A stretch of DNA of 64,000 nucleotides from Alteriqipengyuania_B sp035481675 (GTDB lineage: Bacteria; Pseudomonadota; Alphaproteobacteria; Sphingomonadales; Sphingomonadaceae). Below the pieces are notes generated by a model that made no database searches, was not told the origin of the DNA, and was given only the letters and a program-made list of their open reading frames with translations. Location of the stretch: assembly GCF_035481675.1 (NCBI RefSeq), contig NZ_JAYJJW010000001.1, forward strand, positions 682,001 to 746,000, written 5' to 3'. This document shows, one piece after another, positions 1-7,811 of this stretch (position 1 is its first letter; every line of letters starts with the position of its first letter). The translations under genes and the position numbers were made by a program.

Positions 1-1087
1 GTTCGGACCACGAGGCGCGCATCCGAACGCTCTCGATCCCGAAGCCGGCGTCGATATCGTCGAGCTTGGCGGCGAACAGGCGGCAGATATGCGCTGCATC
101 GCGGGTGGCGGCGGCCATTTCCAGGCGGCGGACGATCACCTCTCCATCCACGCGCCAGACGCCGATCTCCAGCCTGCGCGCGCCCTCTCCCTTCGCTTCC
201 AGCTCGCGCGCCATGTCGGCGGCAAGGTCGCGCACCACCTGGTCGAGCAGGTCGCGGTGGCGGATCGGTTCGACCAAGCGGCGCTGCACCAGCGGCATCT
301 GCGGCGGGATCACCGGCAGCAGCGGCTCTGGCACCTTGCCGAGCAGCTGGTCGAGCCGCACCAGCGGGTTCGCGGCAGGCGCGCGGCGGTTGCGGAACCG
401 GCGGTGGAGCGCATCGCGGCCCTCGCGCTCGGCAAAGCGGTCGGTCAGGTCGCCGATCCGCTTCAGGCCGAGCCGGCGCAGGATGACCAGCACATCCTCG
501 TCGAGCCGCAGGGCCGCCACGGGCAGGCCGGAAAGCCGCGCCACCGCATCGTCATCGGGGGACAGGATCGCGCGGTCCGGACCGTAGTGGGAAAGCGCCC
601 AGGCCGCGCCTGCCGTGGGCGCAATGGCGAGTCGCGCCGCCAGCCCGCGCTTCGCGAACAGCGCCGCCGCATCGGCCAGCAGCCGCTCCTCGCCCGCGAA
701 CAGGTGCGCCGCGCCGGTGATATCCACCAGCAGCGCATCGGGCGCGTCCATCGCCGTCCACGGGCCCCAGCGCTGCGCCCACGCGGCAAGCCGTTCGAGG
801 AAATCGAGATCGCCCGCCGGATCGGAGGGATGGACCGCCACTTGCGGGCACAGCGTACGCGCATCGGCGAGCATGGAGCGCGGGCGGATACCGGCAGTCC
901 GGCCGGCATCGTTGACCGCATCGATGCGCGGCCCGTGCGCGGTCTCTGTAATGAGCACCAGCGGCCCGGCGTCTTCCCCCTGCCCCCGGAGGCATCGCGC
1001 CGCCTGCCGCCAGCGATCGAGCGACAACTGCGCCAGCCAGATCGACAGGATCCGGCGCGGTGAGCGGTTTCCGGGCGGCGGGGACAT
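1..1087 (-). CDS. imuB: ImuB, Y-family DNA polymerase-like mutasome subunit (partial)
   Basis: ImuB is a catalytically degenerate Y-family polymerase homologue that bridges ImuA and the error-prone polymerase DnaE2 in SOS mutagenesis. The minus-strand frame opens with ATG at 1087-1085 and stays open to the window edge, so the C-terminal part, with the expected clamp-binding segment, is missing. The N-terminus contains RRILSIWLAQLSLDRW, followed by a stretch with VLITETAHGPRIDAVND, both typical of ImuB. The start lies 14 bp after the imuA stop, so the two genes form one operon under the LexA box at 1974. A dnaE2 gene is expected further left, outside the window. An internal GTG start is possible, but this ATG is the first in frame after the imuA stop. 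Confidence 0.9.
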   Translation of the reverse strand, partial: MSPPPGNRSPRRILSIWLAQLSLDRWRQAARCLRGQGEDAGPLVLITETAHGPRIDAVNDAGRTAGIRPRSMLADARTLCPQVAVHPSDPAGDLDFLERLAAWAQRWGPWTAMDAPDALLVDITGAAHLFAGEERLLADAAALFAKRGLAARLAIAPTAGAAWALSHYGPDRAILSPDDDAVARLSGLPVAALRLDEDVLVILRRLGLKRIGDLTDRFAEREGRDALHRRFRNRRAPAANPLVRLDQLLGKVPEPLLPVIPPQMPLVQRRLVEPIRHRDLLDQVVRDLAADMARELEAKGEGARRLEIGVWRVDGEVIVRRLEMAAATRDAAHICRLFAAKLDDIDAGFGIESVRMRASWSE

Positions 1088-1101
1088 GCGAGCGCCGCCC
1101 C

Positions 1102-1956
1102 TCAGGCCGTGCGGGTGCGGGAAAACCTGGCGAGGAAGCTGCCGATACGCTCTCCGTTCATCATGGCCCCGCTCATCATGGCCCCGTTCATCACCCCATT
1201 GCCGAAATCCGTTCGTCCCGAGCCTGTCGAAGGACGCGCGCCAAGCCGGCCTCCCTCTTCTTCCTGCAGCACGAAACTGGCCGGGCGGTGGCGGCGGGCG
1301 CGGAACAGTTCGGCCTGCCAGCTCGGCGCGCCGGGCGCATCGGCGTTCCAGCGTGGGCGCGGCGAGGCGTGGCTCGCCACCTCCCACCGCATGCGGGCGG
1401 AAGACAGGTCGCGTTGGGCATCGAGGCGGACAAGGAACAGCGGCACGCCGTGCCTTTCGCTCGCCAGGCTCAGCCGGCGCGAGGCGGTGAAGTCGAGCGC
1501 GCGCGGATTGCCTGCCAGCTCCCCGATCACCGCGGCAAGGTCGCGGCAGCGCACCGCCTCTTCCAGCGTGAACAGCAGGTCCTGCGCATTTTCCGCCTCG
1601 ACATGGATGAGCCGGTGGCGCAGCCCTTCCGGCAGGCCGGGGCGATAGGGGCGCCCGGTCAGCCGGATGGCGCGGCGTTCCTGCACCCACAGCACCGCGC
1701 GCCGATCCTCCGCCTCGGCCAGCGGCCCCGGTTCGGCCTGGGCGCTGCGCAGCTGGTCGAGCGCGAGCGCCAGTGCGGCAGCCCCGCCCGTGCCATCGCG
1801 CGAGGAAGCGAAAATCTCGCTGTGCAGCGCCATGTCGCCGCGCCCCGGCTGCCAGTCCGGGCTGCGCGAGCCGGGCAGGCTGCGACAGGGAACGGCAGGC
1901 ACGCCGGCAATCCCCGCACGGGGCGCCGGAGCCGGGATGGAAGCGGCATCGGTCAT
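1102..1956 (-). CDS. imuA: ImuA, SOS mutagenesis accessory protein (RecA/SulA-like)
   Basis: This 284-residue protein matches the ImuA family: a RecA-like fold that works with ImuB and DnaE2 in damage-induced mutagenesis. Recognisable segments include GDMALHSEIFASSRDG and VLWVQERRAIRLTGRPYRPGL in the first half and AENAQDLLFTLEEAVRCRDL in the middle. It is first in a leftward operon with imuB and starts 17 bp downstream of a perfect GTTC-N7-GTTC LexA box. The C-terminus is odd. After about residue 235 the frame runs through a repeat-like segment (GARPSTGSGRTDFG) and then a reiterated MNGAMMSGAMMNG stretch encoded by a 15-bp tandem repeat. This looks like an in-frame tail acquired from repetitive DNA. 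Confidence 0.88.
   Translation of the reverse strand: MTDAASIPAPAPRAGIAGVPAVPCRSLPGSRSPDWQPGRGDMALHSEIFASSRDGTGGAAALALALDQLRSAQAEPGPLAEAEDRRAVLWVQERRAIRLTGRPYRPGLPEGLRHRLIHVEAENAQDLLFTLEEAVRCRDLAAVIGELAGNPRALDFTASRRLSLASERHGVPLFLVRLDAQRDLSSARMRWEVASHASPRPRWNADAPGAPSWQAELFRARRHRPASFVLQEEEGGRLGARPSTGSGRTDFGNGVMNGAMMSGAMMNGERIGSFLARFSRTRTA
1156..1197. repeat. 15-bp tandem repeat inside imuA 3' end
   Basis: Two full copies and one partial copy of a 15-bp unit (GTTCATCATGGCCCC, 1156-1170; GCTCATCATGGCCCC, 1171-1185; partial from 1186) sit in the 3' end of imuA. They encode the reiterated Met/Asn/Gly/Ala stretch near the ImuA C-terminus. Unit length is a multiple of three, so copy-number change would keep the reading frame. 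Confidence 0.8.
1209..1234. repeat. REP-like dispersed repeat motif inserted in imuA
   Basis: The plus strand carries CGTTCGTCCCGAGCCTGTCG followed by AAGG. This closely resembles the CGTTCGTGCTGAGCTTGTCG-type element that I recall as widely dispersed in sphingomonad and related genomes, usually between genes. Here it is read in frame as part of imuA (PSTGSGRTDFG on the minus strand). The resemblance is from memory; no second copy was seen in this window. Confidence 0.5.
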
Positions 1957-1973
1957 GGCGAATCAATTTCTAT

Positions 1974-1988
1974 GTTCTATTTATGTTC
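1974..1988. promoter_or_regulatory. LexA (SOS) box upstream of imuA
   Basis: The sequence GTTCTATTTATGTTC is an exact GTTC-N7-GTTC direct repeat, the LexA operator known from Alphaproteobacteria. It ends 18 bp from the imuA start codon, so LexA bound here would block initiation of the imuA-imuB operon and release it on DNA damage. Confidence 0.9.
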
Positions 1989-2060
1989 CAACATTCGCGG
2001 CTTGGCAATCGCCGGAACAAAACCCCTCCCCCGCCCATTGGGCGGGCAAAGGAGAAAACC

Positions 2061-2543
2061 ATGAACTACGAGCAAGGCGATGCAGACGAACTGAAGACCA
2101 AATTCTGGAAGGCGTTTGCCGATTCACCCTTCTGCTTCCTCGAACGCAAGGCCCAGCCCGAAGGCGCCGTGGTCATGACCGCGCAGCTCGACAAGGATGC
2201 CGACAGCGAAATCTGGTTCTTCACCACCAAGGACAACCACCTCGCCCAGATGGGCCCGGCCATCGTGACCTATGCCGGCAAGGACAACCAGATCTTCGCC
2301 CGGGTCGAAGGCACGCTGACCGAAGAAACGAGTCGCGAGCGCCTCGACAAGCAGTGGAGCAAGATCGTGGAAGCCTGGTTCCCGGGTGGCAAGGACGATC
2401 CCAACCTGATCATGCTGCGCATGGACCTCGCCAAGGCGGAGATCTGGAACAGCGACCTCGGCCTGATCAACAATGCCAAGATGCTGCTGGGCAAGGACGT
2501 GCGCGAGGAAGCCGCGGAAAACCACGTCGAAACGGCAATCTGA
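2061..2543 (+). CDS. Pyridoxamine 5'-phosphate oxidase-like (general stress) flavin-binding protein
   Basis: This 160-residue protein resembles the split-barrel FMN-binding general stress family (pyridoxamine-phosphate-oxidase-like). Visible family features are a segment reading EIWFFTTKDNHLA, where residues contact flavin in relatives, and a C-terminal FPGGKDDPNLIMLRM strand with a following EIW. The substrate is not known; a flavin or F420-type redox or protective role is inferred from the family only. The start is fixed by AAAGGAG about 7 bases before ATG 2061, although the frame is open upstream. It is a single gene ending before a strong hairpin that separates it from the convergent permease gene. 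Confidence 0.8.
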   Translation: MNYEQGDADELKTKFWKAFADSPFCFLERKAQPEGAVVMTAQLDKDADSEIWFFTTKDNHLAQMGPAIVTYAGKDNQIFARVEGTLTEETSRERLDKQWSKIVEAWFPGGKDDPNLIMLRMDLAKAEIWNSDLGLINNAKMLLGKDVREEAAENHVETAI

Positions 2544-2589
2544 CCCGTTACGAAATCATTCCCGTGCCTTGAACAGCGTATGGAATGAC

Positions 2590-2627
2590 AAGGGGCCGCC
2601 TCCGGCATGGAGACGGCCCCTTTCTCT
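2590..2627. terminator. Bidirectional rho-independent terminator
   Basis: A 14-bp stem (AAGGGGCCGCCTCC at 2590-2603 against GGAGACGGCCCCTT at 2609-2622, one mismatch) with a 5-base loop lies between two convergent genes. It is followed by a T-rich run on the plus strand and starts with A residues that give T residues on the other strand. Confidence 0.85.
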
Positions 2628-2632
2628 TGCCC

Positions 2633-4216
2633 TCAATCCGGCCTGGACGGCGTGTCGATCGGGAAATCGTGCTCGCTGCCGCCGATGGCATCGACCACTT
2701 CGACCACGCCCTTGCCCAGATGGCTGCGGCTGCGGCTGTAGGCGAAGTAGATCACGATTCCGATCACCGACCAGATCGGCAGCATCAGCATCGCCGCAGC
2801 CGGCAGGTTCAGGAACAGGAACAGGCAGCCCGCCACGGTCAGCGGAGCCACGATCCAGACACCCGGAACGCGGAAGCTGCGCGGCCGCCCGCCGTCCGTT
2901 CGGCGCAGCACCATCACCGCCACCGCCACCATCAGAAACGCATAAAGCGTGCCCGCATTGGCGATGTCCGCCAGCTGGCCGACCGGGAAGAACGCCGCAC
3001 CGATGGCCACCAGGATGCCCGTGATCGCCGTGACGACATAGGGCGTCTTCCACTTCGGGTGGACCTTGGACAGACCATCGGGAAGCAGCCCGTCGCGGCT
3101 CATCACGAAGAAAATGCGGGTCTGCGCGAACAGCAGCACCAGGATGACCGAAGGCAGCGCCAGGATCGCCGCGTAGCCGAGCATGTTGCCGATCGCGCCG
3201 AAGCCGATTTCGCGCAGGACATGGGCCAGCGCCTCGTTGGAACAGACCAGCGCGTCGGCATATTGCGGCATGGCGCATTGCCGCGCGAGCTCTTCCGAAC
3301 CTGCCGGGAACGGCACGCCGCCCGGCCCCATGATGGGCTGGCCACCGATGGTGCCGATAGCCCCTGCCGCGACGAGAATATAGAACACGGTGCAGAACAG
3401 CAGTGACCCGATCAGGCCGATCGGCACGTTGCGCTGCGGGTTCTTGGTCTCCTCTGCTGCGGTGCTGACGGCATCGAAGCCGACATAGGCGAAGAAGATG
3501 GTCGCCGCCGCGCCCACGGCACCAACCCCGGTGCCCCATCCGCCGAACACGCCGGCAGGCAGGAACGGGTTGAAGCGCGCGCTGTCGAACTCGCCGCTGG
3601 TCAGCGTGAGGCCGATGAACAGCGTCAACGCCGTCACCTTGACCAGCACCAGCACGGCGTTGACCTTCGCGCTTTCGCTCGTCCCGATCATCAGCAGCCA
3701 TGTGACCAGCAGGGCGATGATCAGCGCCGGCAGGTTGATCAAGCCGCCCGGGGCCCCGCCCAGCGCCAATGGCCCGGCGGTAAGCCACGGTGGCAGGGCT
3801 ATGCCGAACGTGTCGTTCAAAATCGTGCCGGTGAAATAGCCGGACCAGCCCACGGACACGGCGGATGCGGCGATGGCGTATTCCAGCACCAACGCCCAGC
3901 CCACGGTCCAGGCGAGGAATTCGCCCATCGTGGCGTAGGTGTAAGTATAGGCCGATCCCGCCACGGGGATCATTGAGGCGATCTCCGCATAGCAGAGCGC
4001 GGCGACGATGCAGACCGCCCCCGCGATGACGAAGGCAAGCATCAGGCCGGGACCGGCCTTCTGCGCGCCTGCGGCAGTCAGCACGAAAATGCCTGTGCCG
4101 ATAATGCAGCCGATGCCGAACAGCATCAGCTGGAACGCTCCCAGCGACCTGTGGAGCGATTTCTTCTCCGCCGTCGCCAGAATGGCGTCAAGCGGTTTAA
4201 TCCTGTCGAAAATCAT
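2633..4216 (-). CDS. APC-family amino acid permease (cationic amino acid transporter type)
   Basis: The 527-residue protein is an integral membrane secondary transporter of the amino acid-polyamine-organocation superfamily. The first helix carries the GIGCIIGTGIFVLTA signature that forms the unwound substrate-binding segment in APC transporters. GSAYTYTYATMGEFLAWTVG follows further along. About twelve to fourteen hydrophobic segments are visible. A hydrophilic N-terminus containing AEKKSLHRSLGAFQLMLFG is typical of CAT/YfnA-like members, which import cationic or branched amino acids; the actual substrate cannot be read from sequence. It is transcribed alone, convergent with the flavoprotein gene and in the same direction as the sodium symporter gene to its right. 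Confidence 0.87.
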   Translation of the reverse strand: MIFDRIKPLDAILATAEKKSLHRSLGAFQLMLFGIGCIIGTGIFVLTAAGAQKAGPGLMLAFVIAGAVCIVAALCYAEIASMIPVAGSAYTYTYATMGEFLAWTVGWALVLEYAIAASAVSVGWSGYFTGTILNDTFGIALPPWLTAGPLALGGAPGGLINLPALIIALLVTWLLMIGTSESAKVNAVLVLVKVTALTLFIGLTLTSGEFDSARFNPFLPAGVFGGWGTGVGAVGAAATIFFAYVGFDAVSTAAEETKNPQRNVPIGLIGSLLFCTVFYILVAAGAIGTIGGQPIMGPGGVPFPAGSEELARQCAMPQYADALVCSNEALAHVLREIGFGAIGNMLGYAAILALPSVILVLLFAQTRIFFVMSRDGLLPDGLSKVHPKWKTPYVVTAITGILVAIGAAFFPVGQLADIANAGTLYAFLMVAVAVMVLRRTDGGRPRSFRVPGVWIVAPLTVAGCLFLFLNLPAAAMLMLPIWSVIGIVIYFAYSRSRSHLGKGVVEVVDAIGGSEHDFPIDTPSRPD

Positions 4217-4312
4217 GGACCGTCAGGCCTCCACGGCCCGCCCGCGGACTGCCCGCGGGCCGATTGCCGCAATGCGCGAATTACGCCCGACGAAAGGATT
4301 CGAAAAGCGAAA

Positions 4313-5752
4313 TCACTCCGCGCCGAGCAGGCTCGGGAACAGGCCGGTCACGAGGATGATCGTCACCGCGATCGGGCACAGCCAGGCGAGCAGGAAGCGC
4401 CACAGGGTGAACATCCCGCGCGAAAGGCCGGTCGTCGTCTCCAGAAGGCGCCGATCGGCCCGCCATCCGATGAACAGCGAGGTGAACAACGCGCCCAGCG
4501 GCAACATGATCTTGCCCGTGAAACCGTCCACCGTGTCGAGAATGTCGGTTTCCGCGAAGATCGACCAGAAACCGAGCGGGCGAACATCGGAAAGGACGTT
4601 GTAACCGAGCAGGCAGAGCACGCCGATGGCAAAGGCGCCCGCGCCGAACACCAGGGCCGATGTCGTACGCGACCAGCCAAGTTCGCCCACGCCCCACGCC
4701 GTCGGCACTTCCAGCAGCGAGATCGAGCTGGTTACGGCAGCCACTAGGATCAGCACGAAGAAGAGCAACCCGATGAGCGAGCCCGCCGGCATGGATTCAA
4801 ACGCGAACGGCAGGGTCTGGAACACCAGCGTCGGCCCGGCAGCCGGGTCGAGGCCCACAGCGAACACGATCGGGAAGATCATCAGGCCCGCGATCAGCGC
4901 GACGCCGGTATCTGCAAAGGCAATCGCTGCGGCGGTCGAGCCTAGCTTGGTGCCCTCACGAATGTAGGAGCCGTAGGTGATGATCCCGGCCACGCCGAGG
5001 GAAAGCGAGAACAAGGCCTGTCCGAGTGCGGAGTTCATCACTTCCGGCGTCAGCTTGCTCCAGTCCGGCGTGAAGAGGAAAGCGGCCGCCTCGCCCACGT
5101 CGCCGACGATGGCGCCGTAAATCGTGATGCCGATCAGCAGGACGAAGAAGCCCGGCATCAGCCAGGTCGCCGCTTTCTCGATGCCGCCCGATACGCCGCG
5201 CGCGACGATGAACAGGGTCGCGCCCATGAACAGGAAGTGCATCGATAGCAGCAGCATGGGATCGGCGAAGAGATTGCCCATGCGGCCGGCAATCTGTTCC
5301 TGCGATTCGCCCGCCAGCGCACCGCGGAACGGATCGCCCGCAAGGACGGCGCTACCGAAGTCGGCGGCGAACACGCCGGCGTAATAGAGCACCCAGCCCG
5401 CCACGACCGAATAGAACGAGACGATCAGGAAAGCGGCCAGCGCGCCCAGCCCGCCGAACAGCGACCAGCGCTTCGAGACGCGCGACTGTTCAGCGACGCG
5501 GCGGATCGAGCCGACCGCATCGGTCTGGCCCGCGCGCCCGATGAAAATCTCAGCCAGCAGCAGCGGCAGGCCAAGCAGGAAGACGCAGCCGATGTAGAAG
5601 ATGACAAAGGCACCGCCCCCGCTCTCCCCCGCCAGCGTCGGGAAGCGCCACAGGTTGCCAAGGCCCACCGCGGCGCCGATTGCCGCGAGGATGAAGGCGG
5701 AGCGCGAGGACCAGCCCTGTTCGCCGCCCTGCCCGTTTGAAATCGCAACCAT
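4313..5752 (-). CDS. Sodium-dependent transporter, neurotransmitter:sodium symporter (LeuT/SNF) family
   Basis: The 479-residue membrane protein carries the first-helix signature of LeuT-fold symporters, AAIGAAVGLGNLWRFP, near residue 25. The backbone of this helix co-ordinates sodium and the amino acid substrate. Eleven or twelve hydrophobic helices follow, with a conserved GVAGIITYGSYIREGTKLG segment. It probably imports an amino acid with sodium across the inner membrane. The start is supported by GAGGGA about six bases before ATG 5752. It lies about 95 bp from the APC permease on the same strand, so the two could be co-transcribed. It is divergent from panB. Confidence 0.87.
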   Translation of the reverse strand: MVAISNGQGGEQGWSSRSAFILAAIGAAVGLGNLWRFPTLAGESGGGAFVIFYIGCVFLLGLPLLLAEIFIGRAGQTDAVGSIRRVAEQSRVSKRWSLFGGLGALAAFLIVSFYSVVAGWVLYYAGVFAADFGSAVLAGDPFRGALAGESQEQIAGRMGNLFADPMLLLSMHFLFMGATLFIVARGVSGGIEKAATWLMPGFFVLLIGITIYGAIVGDVGEAAAFLFTPDWSKLTPEVMNSALGQALFSLSLGVAGIITYGSYIREGTKLGSTAAAIAFADTGVALIAGLMIFPIVFAVGLDPAAGPTLVFQTLPFAFESMPAGSLIGLLFFVLILVAAVTSSISLLEVPTAWGVGELGWSRTTSALVFGAGAFAIGVLCLLGYNVLSDVRPLGFWSIFAETDILDTVDGFTGKIMLPLGALFTSLFIGWRADRRLLETTTGLSRGMFTLWRFLLAWLCPIAVTIILVTGLFPSLLGAE

Positions 5753-5858
5753 TGAAAATCCCTCGTCCCGAAAATTTGTTGCGCGCCTCTTTGCAATTTT
5801 TCCGCCGCATTGGAAGGGCGCGGTTTGCGCTATCCCGCCACCTCGCTAGAAGACGGCC

Positions 5859-6731
5859 ATGTCCACGACCTTCCAGATCGATACTTCGACATCGCGCGCC
5901 AACCCTACTCCGGCGCCGATGAAGCGCCTGACCGTGCCGCGCATCCGGCAGCGCAAGGTGGGCGGGACGACCGAAGAACCGATCGTGATGCTGACCGCCT
6001 ATACCGCGCGGCAGGCGCAGTTGCTGGACGCGCATTGCGACCTGTTGCTGGTGGGCGATAGCCTGGGGCAGGTCATCTACGGCCTGCCCTCCACTGTGCC
6101 GGTCACGCTCGAGATGATGGCCAACCATGCGGCGGCCGTGGTGCGCGGGTCGTATCATTCCGTCGTGGTGGTCGACATGCCGTTCGGCGCTTACGAGGCA
6201 AGCCCGCAGCAGGCCTTCGAAAGCGCCGCCCGTCTGCTGAAGGAGAGCGGCGCGGCCGCGGTGAAGCTGGAAGGCGGCGAGGCGATGGCGGAAACGGTCG
6301 CCTTCCTCACCCGGCGCGGCATCCCGGTAATGGGCCACGTCGGCCTGACCCCGCAGGCGGTCAACATGCTCGGCGGCTACATGGCGCGCGGGCGCAGCGA
6401 CGCGGAAGCCGAAAAGATCGTCACCGACGCCAAGGCGCTCGACGAAGCGGGTGCATTCGCCATCGTGGTCGAAGGCGTGGTTGAGCCGATCGCGATCGAG
6501 GTCACGCAATCCGTCGCCTGCCCCACCATCGGCATCGGCGCGAGCGCGCAGTGCGACGGGCAGGTGCTGGTCACCGAAGACATGCTCGGCATGTTCGAAC
6601 GCGTGCCGCGGTTCGTGAAGAAATACGGCAATATCGCGGAAACCATCGAGCAGACCGCCGCCAAATATGCCGAGGAAGTCCGCGCCCGCAGCTTCCCCGG
6701 CGAAGAGCAGACCTACCAGCCCAAGGCCTGA
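5859..6731 (+). CDS. panB: 3-methyl-2-oxobutanoate hydroxymethyltransferase
   Basis: PanB transfers a hydroxymethyl group from 5,10-methylene-THF to 2-oxoisovalerate, the first step of pantoate and hence coenzyme A synthesis. The 290-residue sequence shows hallmark segments: MLTAYTARQAQLLD, LLVGDSLGQVIYG with metal-binding Asp, VVVVDMPFGAYE, AAAVKLEGG, VMGHVGLTPQAVN and PTIGIGASAQCDGQVLV. The first 20 residues are a low-conservation extension; the ATG at 5919 (MKRLTVPRIRQRK) is an alternative start closer to the usual family length. It is followed 9 bp later by a membrane protein gene on the same strand. Confidence 0.95.
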   Translation: MSTTFQIDTSTSRANPTPAPMKRLTVPRIRQRKVGGTTEEPIVMLTAYTARQAQLLDAHCDLLLVGDSLGQVIYGLPSTVPVTLEMMANHAAAVVRGSYHSVVVVDMPFGAYEASPQQAFESAARLLKESGAAAVKLEGGEAMAETVAFLTRRGIPVMGHVGLTPQAVNMLGGYMARGRSDAEAEKIVTDAKALDEAGAFAIVVEGVVEPIAIEVTQSVACPTIGIGASAQCDGQVLVTEDMLGMFERVPRFVKKYGNIAETIEQTAAKYAEEVRARSFPGEEQTYQPKA

Positions 6732-6740
6732 GCGACATCC

Positions 6741-7811
6741 ATGAAGACGCTTCTGAAGTTCTACACCTTCTCGCTCGCCTTCACGGCGATCTGTTTCGTG
6801 CTGGCCGCGTGGTATGGCTGGTCGAGCACCGGCACGCTGGGCGGCATGTTGTCGATCCTGTGGATCGTCATCGTCCTGTCGATCCTGGAGGTCTCGCTCA
6901 GCTTCGACAACGCCGTGGTCAACGCCACCGTGCTGCGCGACATGGATCCGGTCTGGCAGCGCCGCTTCCTGACGTGGGGCATCCTGATCGCCGTGTTCGG
7001 CATGCGGATCGTTTTTCCCATCGCCATCGTCGCGATTGCCGCAAATCTGGGCCCGCTGGAGGCAGTGCAGCTGTCGCTGAACGATCCTGTGGAATACGAG
7101 CGGATCGTCCAGGGCGCGCACATCGGCATCGCCGGATTTGGCGGTGCCTTCCTCGCCATGGTCGGCCTCACCTTCTTCTTCGATGGCGAAAAGGACGTGC
7201 ACTGGATCCGGTCCATCGAGCGACGGATCGCCAAGATCTCGAGCATTCCGGCGGCCGAGATCGGCCTCGTCCTGATCCTGGTCTATGCGATTTCGACCTT
7301 CCTGCCGGATGCGGAGGCGCTCACCTTCCTCACCGCATCGATGCTGGGCCTCGCGACGTTTATCGGTGTCCATGCGCTGGGCGCGGTTATCGAACAGTCG
7401 GAAGCGCGCAAGAAAGCGGCGGGCGAAATCGTGCGCTCGGGCGCGGGCGGGTTCCTTTATCTCGAAGTGCTGGATGCAAGCTTCAGTTTCGACGGCGTGA
7501 TCGGCGCGTTCGCCCTTTCGAACAACATGATCGTAATCGCGCTCGGCCTGTCGGTCGGCGCGATGTTCGTGCGCTCGATGACCATCCACCTCGTGAAGCA
7601 AGGCACGCTGGCGCAGTATCGCTTCCTAGAGCACGGCGCGTTCTGGGCGATTATCGTGCTCGGCGCGATCATGCTCGTCAGCCCGGTCATCCATATCGAG
7701 GAGACGATTACCGGCCTGATCGGGGCGGTGCTCATCGGCCTGTCGCTGTGGTGGTCGATCCGGCACAACCGCAAGGATGCGCGCGCCGCGAAGGGCACGG
7801 CAGAAGCCTAA
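6741..7811 (+). CDS. DUF475 / TerC-superfamily integral membrane protein
   Basis: The 356-residue protein has about nine hydrophobic segments and two copies of the acidic intramembrane motif of the TerC/DUF475 group: SLSFDNAVVNA in the second helix region and ASFSFDGVIGAFALSNN in the second half. TerC relatives are linked to metal ion (often manganese) handling or tellurium resistance, so a cation export role is possible, but the DUF475 branch is uncharacterised as far as I know. It follows panB by 9 bp and may be co-transcribed. Its stop overlaps the convergent TPR gene by four bases. Confidence 0.85.
   Translation: MKTLLKFYTFSLAFTAICFVLAAWYGWSSTGTLGGMLSILWIVIVLSILEVSLSFDNAVVNATVLRDMDPVWQRRFLTWGILIAVFGMRIVFPIAIVAIAANLGPLEAVQLSLNDPVEYERIVQGAHIGIAGFGGAFLAMVGLTFFFDGEKDVHWIRSIERRIAKISSIPAAEIGLVLILVYAISTFLPDAEALTFLTASMLGLATFIGVHALGAVIEQSEARKKAAGEIVRSGAGGFLYLEVLDASFSFDGVIGAFALSNNMIVIALGLSVGAMFVRSMTIHLVKQGTLAQYRFLEHGAFWAIIVLGAIMLVSPVIHIEETITGLIGAVLIGLSLWWSIRHNRKDARAAKGTAEA

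Noticed and set aside
5550..7601. Very long open frame on the minus strand over the transporter start, panB and DUF475 genes
   Set aside because: His/Arg/Asp-rich composition with no domain; it lies antisense to clearly recognisable panB and DUF475. Long antisense frames are usual in GC-rich DNA.
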